Assembly (NCBI GenBank): GCA_900316415.1
Contig: ONCV01000003.1
Span: 108,775-172,774 of the forward strand
DNA length: 64,000 nucleotides
Direction of reading: 5' to 3'
Source of the DNA: an uncultured Eubacteriales bacterium
Lineage (GTDB): Bacteria > Bacillota > Clostridia > Christensenellales > Aristaeellaceae
Shown: positions 18,123 to 27,372 of the stretch, piece by piece
Numbering within the stretch: position 1 is the stretch's first letter
How the letters are laid out: every line of letters begins with the position of its first letter
Made by a program: the position numbers and the translations under genes
The notes under the pieces: model-generated
The model's database searches: none
What the model was told of the DNA's origin: nothing
What the model saw: only the letters and a program-made list of their open reading frames with translations

Positions 18123-19526
18123 TTACTTCTCCGTTCTTTCCGCGATCAGTGTATTGTTTTTGATGCCGGTGATCCGGCAGGGAACAATGCGGCCGATATC
18201 CTCCGATCTTCCCGGCAGGGTGATGGAGATTCCGTGCGTTCCTTTTCCGGATACTGCCTGATCGCTCCTCCGGCTCACGCTCTCCACCAGCACTTTCTCT
18301 TCCGATCCCAGGAACCGACTCAGGGTCTCACGCTGCAGTCCCTCCTGCAGGGAGATCAGCTCCTGAATCCGGCGGCTGGAAACCTCCTCCGGAATCTGAT
18401 CCTCCATTGCTGCCGCACGTGTTCCGACCCTGGGCGAATAGATAAAGGTAAACGCCCCGTCATAGCGGATTTCCTCCACGAGGCTCATCGTATCCCGGAA
18501 CTGGTCCTCCGTTTCCCCGGGAAAGCCCACGATGATATCCGTTGTCAGCCCGATTCCCGGAATCGCCTCCCGCAGCCTGGATACCCGGTTCAAATACTGT
18601 TCCCGGGTGTAATGCCGGTTCATTTTCCTCAGAATCTCATCGTTCCCGCTCTGAACGGGGAGATGGAACTGGGGAAGAATATGCCTGCTGTCCGCCATGG
18701 TCTCGATCAGCTCATCGCTCAGATCCCTGGGATGGCTCGTCATGAACCGGATCCGGGGGATCTCCATTCTGTCCAATTCCCGCAGCAGCCCGGCAAAGCT
18801 CATGGACTTCTCCAGGCCTTTGCCATAGCTGTTCACATTCTGTCCGAGCAGCATGATCTCCTTCACGCCGCTGTCCTGCAGCTGCCTGGCCTCCCGCAGA
18901 ATATCCTCCGGCCTCCTGCTCCGCTCCCGTCCGCGGACGTAGGGCACAATGCAGAAGGAGCAGAAATTGTCACAGCCGTACATAATGGTGAGATAAGCCG
19001 CGTCCCTGCGCAGGCGATGAACGGGAAGCCCTTCGGCAATCACGTCCTCGTCCGTCACCCGGACCAGGCTTCCTGCGCTGTTCAGCGCCTCGTAAAGCAG
19101 TTCGGGAAGCCGGTGGAGATTGGATGTCCCGAAGGCCAGATCGATAAAGCGATACTGTTTCAGAATCTTCTCCGCCATGCCGGGTTCCTGAATCATGCAG
19201 CCGCAAACGGCAATCATCAGATTCGGATGGGTTTTCCGGACCTCCTTCAGCCAGGTCACGTTGCCCAGGGCCCGGCGTTCCGCATTGTCCCGGACGCAGC
19301 AGGTATTGAAGATAACGAACTCCGCGTCCTCCCGGTTTTCCGCCTCCGTCATTCCCATTTCCTGCAGCATGCCGGCAATCTTTTCGGAATCGTGGGCGTT
19401 CATCTGACATCCATAGGTTACTACGTGAAAAGTATTCGGACGCTGCGGCATTTCCCGGATCTCCCGAATAAATTCCCGTTGCCTTTCCATCTCCGCTTCG
19501 GTTACATGGGTCACTGTTCTTGCCAT
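18123..19526 (-). CDS. miaB: tRNA-2-methylthio-N6-dimethylallyladenosine synthase
   Basis: MiaB adds a methylthio group to i6A37 of tRNA, using two iron-sulfur clusters. The N-terminal MTTase domain has VTYGCQMNAHDSEK and FNTCCVRDNAE. The radical-SAM cluster motif MYGCDNFCSFC is near residues 181-191, and a TRAM-like region forms the C-terminus, where SRFLGSEEKVLVE begins it. The length of 467 is normal. It overlaps rng by 16 nt upstream and precedes the YmcA-like gene by 3 nt. Together with MiaA at the other end of the operon, the window encodes the whole ms2i6A pathway. Confidence 0.96.
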   Translation of the reverse strand: MARTVTHVTEAEMERQREFIREIREMPQRPNTFHVVTYGCQMNAHDSEKIAGMLQEMGMTEAENREDAEFVIFNTCCVRDNAERRALGNVTWLKEVRKTHPNLMIAVCGCMIQEPGMAEKILKQYRFIDLAFGTSNLHRLPELLYEALNSAGSLVRVTDEDVIAEGLPVHRLRRDAAYLTIMYGCDNFCSFCIVPYVRGRERSRRPEDILREARQLQDSGVKEIMLLGQNVNSYGKGLEKSMSFAGLLRELDRMEIPRIRFMTSHPRDLSDELIETMADSRHILPQFHLPVQSGNDEILRKMNRHYTREQYLNRVSRLREAIPGIGLTTDIIVGFPGETEDQFRDTMSLVEEIRYDGAFTFIYSPRVGTRAAAMEDQIPEEVSSRRIQELISLQEGLQRETLSRFLGSEEKVLVESVSRRSDQAVSGKGTHGISITLPGRSEDIGRIVPCRITGIKNNTLIAERTEK

Positions 19527-20530
19527 GAGGCTCTGCTCCTTTTTCTCGTCATTTCCATCAGGCCCAGGCGGGTGTATCCGTGAATCACCGTTTTGATGCG
19601 ATCCTCCCGGAAGGCCGTAGCGAGCGCTTCCTGCACCCGGATCCGGTCCTCCTCCGCCTCCATATCAATCAGATCGATAATCAGAATTCCACCCAGATTG
19701 CGCAGCCTGGTCTGGATCATGATCTCCCGGCAGGCTTCCAGGTTCGTCCGCAGGGCGGTTTCCCGGCGGTTTCCCTCCCCGGAATCCGAAGCGCTGTTCA
19801 CATCGATCACGGTCATCGCCTCGCATCGGTCGATGACGATGTTTCCCCCATGGGGAAGACGGATTCGGCGGTTTTCCGCCTCCTTCTTCTGGCGGACCAG
19901 GTCCGCCGGAAGTTCCTCCTCCCGGACAATCCGGGTAATGCCCCGGACGGCATAGTCCCGGATCAGCTCCTCTTCGGCGGAGGCCGGGGGCAACTCTCCC
20001 TGCCGGATGGCGTCCCAGCGTTCCTTCAGCTGCGTCAGCTCCTCCTGAAGCACCTCCCTCGCCGCGCCGAGGGATGCTTCCCGCATCACCAGGCCGGTAT
20101 CGCCTCCGGAAAGCCGCCGTCCCGTATCCAGCAGTTCTTCCCGTCGGACGGGATCCGTAATTCTGGCGCTGACTCCGATATGCCGGTTCATGGGCATCAG
20201 GATCATCCGGCTTCCGGCAATGCTCAGGTCCCGGCTCAGATAGGCTCCCTTCTGCCCGGTTTCCTCCCGGCGGATCTGGACCAGAATCCGATCCCCGGAG
20301 TGAATCTCCCCGCCCTGAAAGCTGGAGCTGTTTTCCTTTATCGGAAGAAAGCCGTCCCTTTTCCGACCGATCTTTACAAAGGCGGCACCCAGGCCCGGCA
20401 TGATTCGGTCCACCCGGCCTTCAAGGATCTGACCGGTCCGGTCTTCTTCCCGCTCCGGAATAAATTCGACCAGCCTGCCATCCTCAGACAGCGCACAGCA
20501 GGTCTTGTTTGCATACAGAATTCGTTCCAT
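19511..20530 (-). CDS. rng: Ribonuclease E/G family protein, short form
   Basis: This protein of 339 residues carries the RNase E/G core: an embedded S1 region (GQILEGRVDRIMPGLGAAFVKIG) and the DNase I-like catalytic part with VIDVNSAS and IIDLIDMEAEEDR, which holds the metal-binding aspartates. It stops soon after HGYTRLGLMEMTRKR. RNase G of E. coli has about 490 residues and continues into a Zn-link CxxC and a small domain. These are absent here, so tetramer assembly may differ. The family cleaves single-stranded RNA from 5' monophosphate ends. It lies between the DUF2344 gene (6 nt gap) and miaB (16 nt overlap). Confidence 0.85.
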   Translation of the reverse strand: MERILYANKTCCALSEDGRLVEFIPEREEDRTGQILEGRVDRIMPGLGAAFVKIGRKRDGFLPIKENSSSFQGGEIHSGDRILVQIRREETGQKGAYLSRDLSIAGSRMILMPMNRHIGVSARITDPVRREELLDTGRRLSGGDTGLVMREASLGAAREVLQEELTQLKERWDAIRQGELPPASAEEELIRDYAVRGITRIVREEELPADLVRQKKEAENRRIRLPHGGNIVIDRCEAMTVIDVNSASDSGEGNRRETALRTNLEACREIMIQTRLRNLGGILIIDLIDMEAEEDRIRVQEALATAFREDRIKTVIHGYTRLGLMEMTRKRSRASWQEQ

Positions 20531-20536
20531 CTTCTC

Positions 20537-21217
20537 TTACAGGGTCTCCAGGGGCCGGAGGCCTCCATCTTCTCCCTCCCCCAGCAGCATCGTCCGGGTC
20601 ACCAGAATCCGGACTTCCTCCTCCGGATCCATGCCAGCTTCTCTCTTCAGTCCCTCCAGGATCATGGAGGGCTTGCAGCTCTCCTTCTCCGTCAGCGTCA
20701 GCACCGCGTACAGCGTCTGCCCTTCTCCCCGCAGGGCATGGATCAGCGGCTTCATATCCACTTCCCGGATGCCGGATTTGCTTTTCCGGGAGACCGGGAT
20801 TTCCTCCCGGGCCATCATGGAATCAACGGACCGGATCAGCCTGTTTGCCTGGATGGGATCATGAATCCGGATCTCATAGGAGGCCGCCTTCAGCAGGGCT
20901 GTCATGGCCGGATGACGGTCATCCACCGCCCGGGCCTCCTTCAGCCGCATTTCCGGCGGCATGGCGTCGTTCATTCGCCGCAGGAATTCCTCCGCCTTCG
21001 TCTCCTCCGCCATCTTTACATCCATGATTTCGCGTTCCCCGCAGGCACCGGTACTCAGCGCGCTGGCAAACGCTACCAGTATATGGGGATTAAACCCGTT
21101 GGAATAGGCTACAGGAAGGCCGCTGCGCCGCAGCCCGCGCTGCACGGCCCGCTGGATATCCAGATGTCCGATATGGCGAACCCGCTCGTTCTTTTCAAAG
21201 ATCGCAATGATCCGCAT
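20537..21217 (-). CDS. TIGR03936 / DUF2344 radical-SAM-linked protein
   Basis: This 226-residue protein matches the DUF2344 family (TIGR03936), which is almost always encoded next to the TIGR03960 radical SAM protein, as here with a 2-nt gap. Recognisable parts are IGHLDIQRAVQRGLRRSGLPVAYSNGF near residue 20 and the FASALSTGACGERE stretch. Function is not established. In other genomes it can be fused to the radical SAM partner. Association with rng downstream is also conserved in clostridia, and a role in RNA metabolism is a guess. Confidence 0.88.
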   Translation of the reverse strand: MRIIAIFEKNERVRHIGHLDIQRAVQRGLRRSGLPVAYSNGFNPHILVAFASALSTGACGEREIMDVKMAEETKAEEFLRRMNDAMPPEMRLKEARAVDDRHPAMTALLKAASYEIRIHDPIQANRLIRSVDSMMAREEIPVSRKSKSGIREVDMKPLIHALRGEGQTLYAVLTLTEKESCKPSMILEGLKREAGMDPEEEVRILVTRTMLLGEGEDGGLRPLETL

Positions 21218-21219
21218 TC

Positions 21220-23139
21220 TTATTTCTCCCCTCCTTCCGCTTCATAGGGAACCAGGGAGGGCGAGGGCGCCTTCGCCCGCTTCGGATCCGCGTAGGCGCA
21301 CAGGCCCCGGATCCTTTGAATGCCGCAGCCATTGCAGCCCTGGCGGCAGTCCCGGGTAGTTTCCGCCCGGTCCGCCTTTTCCTTTTCCCGCCATAGGAAT
21401 TCCTTCGTGATGCCGCAGTCCAGGAAATCCCAGGGAAGCAGTTCCTCCCGGCTTCTCTCCCGGTTGGCATAGAAGGCAGGATCCAGACCGCAATCCGCAA
21501 AGGCGGCCATCCATTCGTCAAATTTGAACTGATCGCTCCACCCGTCCAGCAGGCATCCGCGCTCCCACGCCCGCTTCAGCACGCGTCCGAGCCGACGGTC
21601 CCCCCGGCTGAAACAGGCTTCCAGGAAGCTGAGGTGAGGCGCATGCCAGTTAAAGTTGACGCCCTTGATTTTCAGCACTTCCCGCAGGTGCTCCTGCTTC
21701 TGATTGATGGTGGGGATGGTGTCCTGCGCCGCCCACTGGAAGGGTGTATGGGGCTTGGGAACAAAGGTGCTGCAGCTTACCGTCACCCGCAGGCCTTTCG
21801 CCCGTTCTCCCTTGGGAATTTTGAAGTATTCCGCGACCACCTTCCGGGCCAGATCGGCGATTCCATCCAGATCCTCGGTCGTTTCCGTGGGCAGGCCATC
21901 CATGAAGTAAAGCTTCATGCTGCTCCATCCGCCCGCAAAGGCATCCCGCACCTTTTCGATCAGGTCCTCTTCCGTCACGCCCTTATTGATCACGTCCCGC
22001 AGCCGCTGGGTGCCCGCCTCCGGCGCGAAGGTCAGGCTGCTCTTTTTCACCTGCTGAGTCTCCTCCAGGCTTTCCTTCAGCACGCTGTCGATCCGCAGGC
22101 TGGGGAGGCTGATGGATACCCGCCTGTCCTTCATTCTCTTCATCAGCTCCCGGATCAGCTCCGGCAGGCAGGTATAGTCCCCGCTGCTGAGGCTGCTCAG
22201 GCTGATTTCCTCGTATCCCGTGGCGGCCACCAGTTCCTCCGCCTGACGCACCAGGGTTTCCAGGCTGCGTTCGCGAACCGGCCGGTACAGCATTCCCGCC
22301 TGGCAGAACCGGCATCCCCGGGTGCAGCCCCGCATGATTTCCAGAGTGATTCGGTCAAACACGACTTCCGTATACGGTACCGCCACCTTCGTCGGAAAAT
22401 ACGCATGGTCAAAATCCGCCACAAAACGCTTTCTTACGCGTTCCGGTGCTTCCGGGCAGATGGGTGAAAAGCGCTTCAGCGTTCCGTCCCCGTTGTATTC
22501 CGCCTCGTACAGGCTGGGGACATAGACTCCTTCCAGCTTCGCCAGTTCCTTCAGGCAGACTTCCCGGGTCCACCCCTGCTTCTTTCGTTCCAGGATCACC
22601 CGGTTCACTTCCAGCATAACCTCTTCGCCGGCTCCGATCATGAATGCATCCACAAAATCGGAGATGGGCTCCGGATTGGAAGCGCATCCGCCTCCCGCCA
22701 CAACGATGGGATCCGTTTCTCCCCGATCCCGCCGCTCCACGGGGATGCCTCCCATGTCCAGCATGGCCAGCACGTTGCTGTAGCTCATTTCGTACATCAG
22801 CGTAAAGCCCACCACGTCAAAATCCCGAAGCGGTCTGCGGCTTTCCAGACTGAAAAGAGGAACCCCTTCCTCCTTCATCAGCGCCATCATATCCACCCAG
22901 GGCATGAAGCACCTTTCGCTGAGGCTCCAGTCCTGATCGTTGATCAGTCCCGTCAGAATCTTCATCCCCAGATGGCTCATTCCCACCTCATAGGTATCCG
23001 GAAAGCAGAACACAAAATGAAGCGGCGCTTCCTCCCAGCCCTTGATCCGGGTGTTCATCTCGCCGCCCGTATACCGGGGCGCCTTCTGGACCTTTTCCAG
23101 CATGGCCTCGATCCGGTCGTTCATCTCCTGCCGGCTCAT
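21220..23139 (-). CDS. TIGR03960 B12-binding-like radical SAM protein
   Basis: This 639-residue radical SAM protein (TIGR03960) begins with KVQKAPRYTGGEMN and a B12-binding-like domain (FPDTYEVGMSHLGMKIL), then the cluster motif CTRGCRFCQAG near residue 270. The C-terminus is Cys-rich (CRQGCNGCGI), perhaps a second metal site. Its substrate is unknown. It is paired with the DUF2344 gene downstream. I chose ATG at 23139, which has AGGA five bases ahead and fits family N-termini. An upstream ATG at 23199 adds 20 residues without family similarity. Confidence 0.88.
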   Translation of the reverse strand: MSRQEMNDRIEAMLEKVQKAPRYTGGEMNTRIKGWEEAPLHFVFCFPDTYEVGMSHLGMKILTGLINDQDWSLSERCFMPWVDMMALMKEEGVPLFSLESRRPLRDFDVVGFTLMYEMSYSNVLAMLDMGGIPVERRDRGETDPIVVAGGGCASNPEPISDFVDAFMIGAGEEVMLEVNRVILERKKQGWTREVCLKELAKLEGVYVPSLYEAEYNGDGTLKRFSPICPEAPERVRKRFVADFDHAYFPTKVAVPYTEVVFDRITLEIMRGCTRGCRFCQAGMLYRPVRERSLETLVRQAEELVAATGYEEISLSSLSSGDYTCLPELIRELMKRMKDRRVSISLPSLRIDSVLKESLEETQQVKKSSLTFAPEAGTQRLRDVINKGVTEEDLIEKVRDAFAGGWSSMKLYFMDGLPTETTEDLDGIADLARKVVAEYFKIPKGERAKGLRVTVSCSTFVPKPHTPFQWAAQDTIPTINQKQEHLREVLKIKGVNFNWHAPHLSFLEACFSRGDRRLGRVLKRAWERGCLLDGWSDQFKFDEWMAAFADCGLDPAFYANRERSREELLPWDFLDCGITKEFLWREKEKADRAETTRDCRQGCNGCGIQRIRGLCAYADPKRAKAPSPSLVPYEAEGGEK

Positions 23140-23214
23140 TGGGTTCCTGCCTTTATCCTGTTCCATCATAATCAGGCTAATCTGCTCCCTTCGTTTCATT
23201 CATTCCGATACTTC

Positions 23215-23766
23215 TCAGGGGATCAGTTCTTCGTTTTCCCCCTCCTGCTCTTCCGTCTCCGGTTCCGGCAGCGGGGGCAGATTTTCCAGGCTCTCGATTC
23301 CGAACCGGCTCAGAAACTCGTCCGTCGTGCCGAAGAGGATCGGCCTGCCGATGGTTTCCTTCCTCCCAACCTCCTGAATCAGCCCTTTCGCCATCAGGCT
23401 CTGAAGGCTGTAATCACATTTGACTCCCCGGATCTGTTCCACCTCCGCCCGGGTTACGGGCTGCTTGTAGGCCACCACCGCCAGGGTTTCCATGGCGGCC
23501 TGCCCCAGGCTCTGTTTCTGCACCGGCTGGAGCAGCCGAACCACGTCGTCCGCATACAGCGGGCGCGTTGCCAGCTGGACCTTCTCCCCGAAACGCTTGA
23601 GCTGGAACCCGCGCTGATTGTAATCGTAATCGCTTTCCAGTTCCTGCAGGGTTTTCCGAATGCTTTTCTCATCCTGTCCCAGGGCCCTGGCCAAATCCCG
23701 GATTTCAACCGCTTCTCCGGCCACGAACAGGATGGCCTCGATTCGGCCCTTCTCATTTCCCTCCAC
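23215..23766 (-). CDS. scpB: Segregation and condensation protein B
   Basis: ScpB is the kite subunit that joins ScpA and SMC in the bacterial condensin. The 183-residue protein has the two winged-helix domains of the family: RIEAILFVAGEAVEIRDLARALG at the N-terminus and ETLAVVAYKQPVTRAEVEQIRGV in the second domain. An acidic tail ends the protein. It follows scpA after a 75-nt gap that holds no gene. smc itself is not in the window. Length and motifs are ordinary. Confidence 0.95.
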   Translation of the reverse strand: MEGNEKGRIEAILFVAGEAVEIRDLARALGQDEKSIRKTLQELESDYDYNQRGFQLKRFGEKVQLATRPLYADDVVRLLQPVQKQSLGQAAMETLAVVAYKQPVTRAEVEQIRGVKCDYSLQSLMAKGLIQEVGRKETIGRPILFGTTDEFLSRFGIESLENLPPLPEPETEEQEGENEELIP

Positions 23767-23841
23767 TGATTTCGATTCCTTTCTGTCAGTTTTCCCGCCG
23801 GAATGGGTTCCGGGTTTCGGGAAAAGCGATGCTCTTGCTGC

Positions 23842-24696
23842 TTACTCCTCCGCTTCAGGCGGCGTTTCCGGATCCAGGGCCAGCTGTAGCCCGTCTGCTG
23901 TCTCCGCCCGTTTTCTGCGCCGCTTTCTCCATTCCTGCGGACGTTCCTCCGGTTCCTCCACGATCCGGGCCTTCCCGCGGATCAGTTCGATTTCCCCATA
24001 GATTCCGGTCTGCTGAATGTGCATCTGCCCGAGCTTCAGCAGCTCCAGGACCGCCAGAAAGTAGGTCACCACCTCTTCCCGCGTCGGCGCATCGGAGAAA
24101 ACATCCTCAAACCGAATCGTTTTCCTCATCTTCAGGGTTTTCATCAGATTCAGCATGCATTCCTGCACCGTATGCTGATCCCGGCGGATATTCCTGGCCC
24201 GGTAGCGGTTCTCCTCCTCTTCTTCCTCCCTGGGCTTCCGGGCCCAGATCCGAAGGAACGCCTCTGTCAGCCCCTGCAGGGTCAGTCCGGTCAGTTCCAC
24301 CTCCTGGGGAGGAAGCGGATACTCCTCCGGCAGTTTGGTGAACACGTGCTTCGCGGCCTCCTCAAAATCACGCAGTTCTTCTGCCGATTCCTTGTAACGC
24401 CGGTACTCCTCCAGTCTGCGGATCAGCTCCGTCTCCGGATCCTCTTCCCCCTCCTCCGGTTCCGGCGGTCGGGGAAGCATTGCCCTGCTTTTGATCTCCA
24501 CCAGGGTCGCCGCCATGACCAGGAAATCGCTGGCTTCGTCCATGTTCAGGTCCGGCGCATTACGGACCAGGCTCAGATACTGATCCGTAATGTCGCTGAC
24601 AAAGATATCCCGGATATCGATCTGCGCCTTGCCGATCAGAGTCAGCAGCAGATCCAGCGGTCCATCGAAATCCTTCAGCCGAAAATTCATATCCAT
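23842..24696 (-). CDS. scpA: Segregation and condensation protein A
   Basis: ScpA is the kleisin subunit of the SMC-ScpAB condensin. The N-terminus FDGPLDLLLTLIGKAQIDIRDI is diagnostic. A MAATLVEIKSRAMLPRP segment follows, then a charged central region and a C-terminal winged helix (TFLAVLELLKLG pattern, here YFLAVLELLKLGQMHIQQ). The extra acidic tail of about 30 residues (to 284) is unremarkable. It is 6 nt downstream of the site-2 protease gene and followed by scpB. Chromosome segregation during growth is the expected role. Confidence 0.95.
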   Translation of the reverse strand: MDMNFRLKDFDGPLDLLLTLIGKAQIDIRDIFVSDITDQYLSLVRNAPDLNMDEASDFLVMAATLVEIKSRAMLPRPPEPEEGEEDPETELIRRLEEYRRYKESAEELRDFEEAAKHVFTKLPEEYPLPPQEVELTGLTLQGLTEAFLRIWARKPREEEEEENRYRARNIRRDQHTVQECMLNLMKTLKMRKTIRFEDVFSDAPTREEVVTYFLAVLELLKLGQMHIQQTGIYGEIELIRGKARIVEEPEERPQEWRKRRRKRAETADGLQLALDPETPPEAEE

Positions 24697-24702
24697 ACGG
24701 TT

Positions 24703-25386
24703 TTACATTCCAAACAGCAGCCGGAAAAACAGCCCTGCCACATTCTGAAAGAAAAAATTGCACACGATGCTGAACGCCCTGCTGAGCACGCCGCTCAGGC
24801 AGATGAACAGAAACGCGAAATGAATCATCTGCATCGTCCGGGGATTCATCCGCCTGTCCAGCTCTCCCCGGAAAAAGATCTGATTCACCAGCCTGTACCC
24901 ATCCAGGGGCGGTACGGGAACCAGGTTAAAGACCGCCAGGGAAATATTGTAGCTCAGGAGGATCATCAGGAACTGCTGCGCGTATTGCACCAGCATGCCA
25001 TTTCCCCGGAAGCACAGCACCCAGAGAAAGGTGGAAAGCAGGAACAGGATCAGGTTCACGAAAATCCCCGCGAAGGAAACCAGAATCATATCCCGGTTCC
25101 GGTTTCGGAAATAGTAAGGATTAATGGGAACCGGCTTCGCCCAACCGATTCCCAGGAAGAACATGCAGATCATGCCGATGGGATCCAGATGCTTCCGGGG
25201 GTCCAGGCTCAGCCGGCCCGACATTTTGGCGGTCGGATCCCCGCATTTCAGCGCCACAAATCCATGCCCGATTTCATGAAGAATCAGGCTCAGCAGCAGC
25301 GCGACGATCATGAATACGATCTCAAGAATGGTTCCGAGCGGATCCTGTCGAAGGCTGCTGATCCATCCGCCGATATTTCTGAACAA
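24703..25386 (-). CDS. Site-2 protease family (M50) membrane metalloprotease
   Basis: This 227-residue polytopic protein carries the zinc motif HEIGHG (about residues 35-40) in the first membrane helix and the NLVPVPPLDGYR motif with the third zinc ligand near the middle. Both place it in the M50/S2P family, short non-PDZ branch. About five hydrophobic segments are visible. Such proteases cut membrane-embedded substrates, but the target is unknown. Genes of this type commonly sit before scpA in clostridia, as here with a 6-nt gap. No regulatory partner such as an anti-sigma factor is nearby. Confidence 0.9.
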   Translation of the reverse strand: MFRNIGGWISSLRQDPLGTILEIVFMIVALLLSLILHEIGHGFVALKCGDPTAKMSGRLSLDPRKHLDPIGMICMFFLGIGWAKPVPINPYYFRNRNRDMILVSFAGIFVNLILFLLSTFLWVLCFRGNGMLVQYAQQFLMILLSYNISLAVFNLVPVPPLDGYRLVNQIFFRGELDRRMNPRTMQMIHFAFLFICLSGVLSRAFSIVCNFFFQNVAGLFFRLLFGM

Positions 25387-25407
25387 AGCTGAATCGCTTC
25401 CTTTCCG

Positions 25408-27372
25408 TCAGAGGCCGGCCCTTCGAATCAGTTCCGCCTCATCAATTGTTTCAATGCCCAGGGTCTGCGCCTTCGCCAGCTTGCTTCCCGCATCTTCGCC
25501 CGCCACGACGAACGCGGTTTTTTTGCTGACGGAGCCCGCCGCGGTGCCGCCGCTCCGGCGGATCAGGTCCTCCGCCTGCCTGCGGGAGAGATTGGGCAGG
25601 GTGCCCGTGACCACGATGCTCATTCCGCGGAAGGGACCGTCCGCCTTTCCCTGGGCGTCCTTCGGAACCACGCCCGCCTCCAGCAGTTTGCGGATCAGGA
25701 CGCGGTTCTCCTCAAAGCTGAAAAACTCCGTCACGCTTTGGGCAACTATTTCACCCACATCCGGAATGGCGGTCAGCTCCTCCGCCGTCGCCTGCTGAAT
25801 GCGCTCCAGGGTACGGAAGTTTTCCGCCAGATCCCGGGCGGTCTTTCGTCCCACATTCGGAATGCCGATGGCGAAAAGAAAGGCATCCAGCTCGCAGCGT
25901 TTGCTTCTTTCCAGCGCATCCAGCAGATTCATGGCCTTCTTTTCCTTGAAGCCTTCCAGGGTAATCAGATCCATGGGCGTCAGTCCATACAGATCGGAGG
26001 GAACCCGAACGTGGCAGCTGTCGTAAAGCTGCTCCGCGGTTTTCTCGCTCAGGCCGTCGATATCCATCGCCTCGCGTCCCGCAAAATGGGCAATCCGGGC
26101 AACCGCCTGCGGCTTGCAGCTTTCCCGGTTCATGCAGAACAGGTGCGCTCCGCGCACGACCAGCGGCGCGCCGCAAGCAGGGCAGCATTCGGGCGGCTCG
26201 ATGGGAATTTCCTCCGGCCGGGGTTTCCCGGCCCTGCCCATGATCTCCGGAATCACGTCATTGCTCCGCCGGATCCAGACGTCACAGCCGATCGCAACAT
26301 CCTTCCGACGGATATCCCCCAGATTGTTGAGGGTCGCCCGGCGCACGGTCACCCCGTAGAAATCCACCGGAGCAACATGGGCAAGGGGCGTCAGCTTTCC
26401 GGTCCGCCCCAGCTCCCAGGTCACCTTCTCCAGCCGGGTAACGCACTCCTCCGCCTCAAACTTGTAGGCCACCGCCCAGCGGGGAAATTTTTCGGTGAAA
26501 CCCAACTGTTCCCGCAGCTGCGTATCCCCGATCTTGATAACCACCCCGTCGATGAGCCAGTCCAGCGTCGGCCGCTGGGCCTCAATTTCCCGGATTCTCT
26601 TTTCCAGCTCCTCCCGGCCCACGCCGCTCCCCAGGTAGGGGCTGACCTGGAAGCCGTTTTCCCGGATAAAGTCGATCATCTCCGGCTGTGTTCGGTAGGG
26701 CGGGTTTTCTATCGTCCCAATCTGATAAAAGAAGGCGTCCAGATGCCGGCTGGCGGTCACAGCCGGGTCCAGATTCCGAAGGGCTCCCGCCGCCGCGTTC
26801 CGAGCATTTTTCAGCGGCACCTTCGCAGTTCGATTGTACTTTTCCAGCGTGCTCAACCGCATGATGCACTCGCCCTGAATCTCCATCAGTCCCTTGTAGG
26901 GAATCTCCCGGGGAATGGAATGGATTGTCATTGCCTGCGGAAGGATGGCTTCTCCGGTAATTCCGTTGCCGCGGGTCGCAGCCTGAACCAGTTTCCCGTC
27001 CCGATAGGTCAGGTTCAGCGTCAGCCCGTCGAACTTGTATTCCACAAAGTACTGCAGCCCTGTCCTTCCGCTCAGTTTCTCCGTCCGGGCAATCCAGGCG
27101 TCCAGTTCCTCCATGCTCTGCACCTTGTCCATGCTCCACAGCCGACTCAGGTGCCGGTGCTCCTCAAAGCCCTTCAGGGGTTCCCCGCCCACCTGCCTCG
27201 TGGGAGAATCAGGCAGAACCGTTCCGGTCCGGGTTTCCAGTTCCTTCAGTTCATCGTATAGCCGGTCCCACTGCATGTCGGAGATGATCGGATCATCCAG
27301 CACATAGTAGGCATAGCTGGTTTCCTTCAAACGGTCGATCAGCTCCCGCATGCGTTCCATGGGGTCCTTCAT
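25408..27372 (-). CDS. ligA: NAD-dependent DNA ligase LigA
   Basis: LigA seals nicks in DNA during replication and repair, using NAD. The adenylation motif YKFDG (KxDG lysine about residue 113) is present. The zinc finger has four cysteines (CCPACGAPL to MNRESCKP, about 392-420), followed by helix-hairpin-helix repeats (AIGIPNVGRKTARDLAE) and a C-terminal BRCT domain (about 575-654). The 654-residue length is standard. It overlaps pcrA by 4 nt, which reproduces the pcrA-ligA pairing seen across Firmicutes. Confidence 0.97.
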   Translation of the reverse strand: MKDPMERMRELIDRLKETSYAYYVLDDPIISDMQWDRLYDELKELETRTGTVLPDSPTRQVGGEPLKGFEEHRHLSRLWSMDKVQSMEELDAWIARTEKLSGRTGLQYFVEYKFDGLTLNLTYRDGKLVQAATRGNGITGEAILPQAMTIHSIPREIPYKGLMEIQGECIMRLSTLEKYNRTAKVPLKNARNAAAGALRNLDPAVTASRHLDAFFYQIGTIENPPYRTQPEMIDFIRENGFQVSPYLGSGVGREELEKRIREIEAQRPTLDWLIDGVVIKIGDTQLREQLGFTEKFPRWAVAYKFEAEECVTRLEKVTWELGRTGKLTPLAHVAPVDFYGVTVRRATLNNLGDIRRKDVAIGCDVWIRRSNDVIPEIMGRAGKPRPEEIPIEPPECCPACGAPLVVRGAHLFCMNRESCKPQAVARIAHFAGREAMDIDGLSEKTAEQLYDSCHVRVPSDLYGLTPMDLITLEGFKEKKAMNLLDALERSKRCELDAFLFAIGIPNVGRKTARDLAENFRTLERIQQATAEELTAIPDVGEIVAQSVTEFFSFEENRVLIRKLLEAGVVPKDAQGKADGPFRGMSIVVTGTLPNLSRRQAEDLIRRSGGTAAGSVSKKTAFVVAGEDAGSKLAKAQTLGIETIDEAELIRRAGL

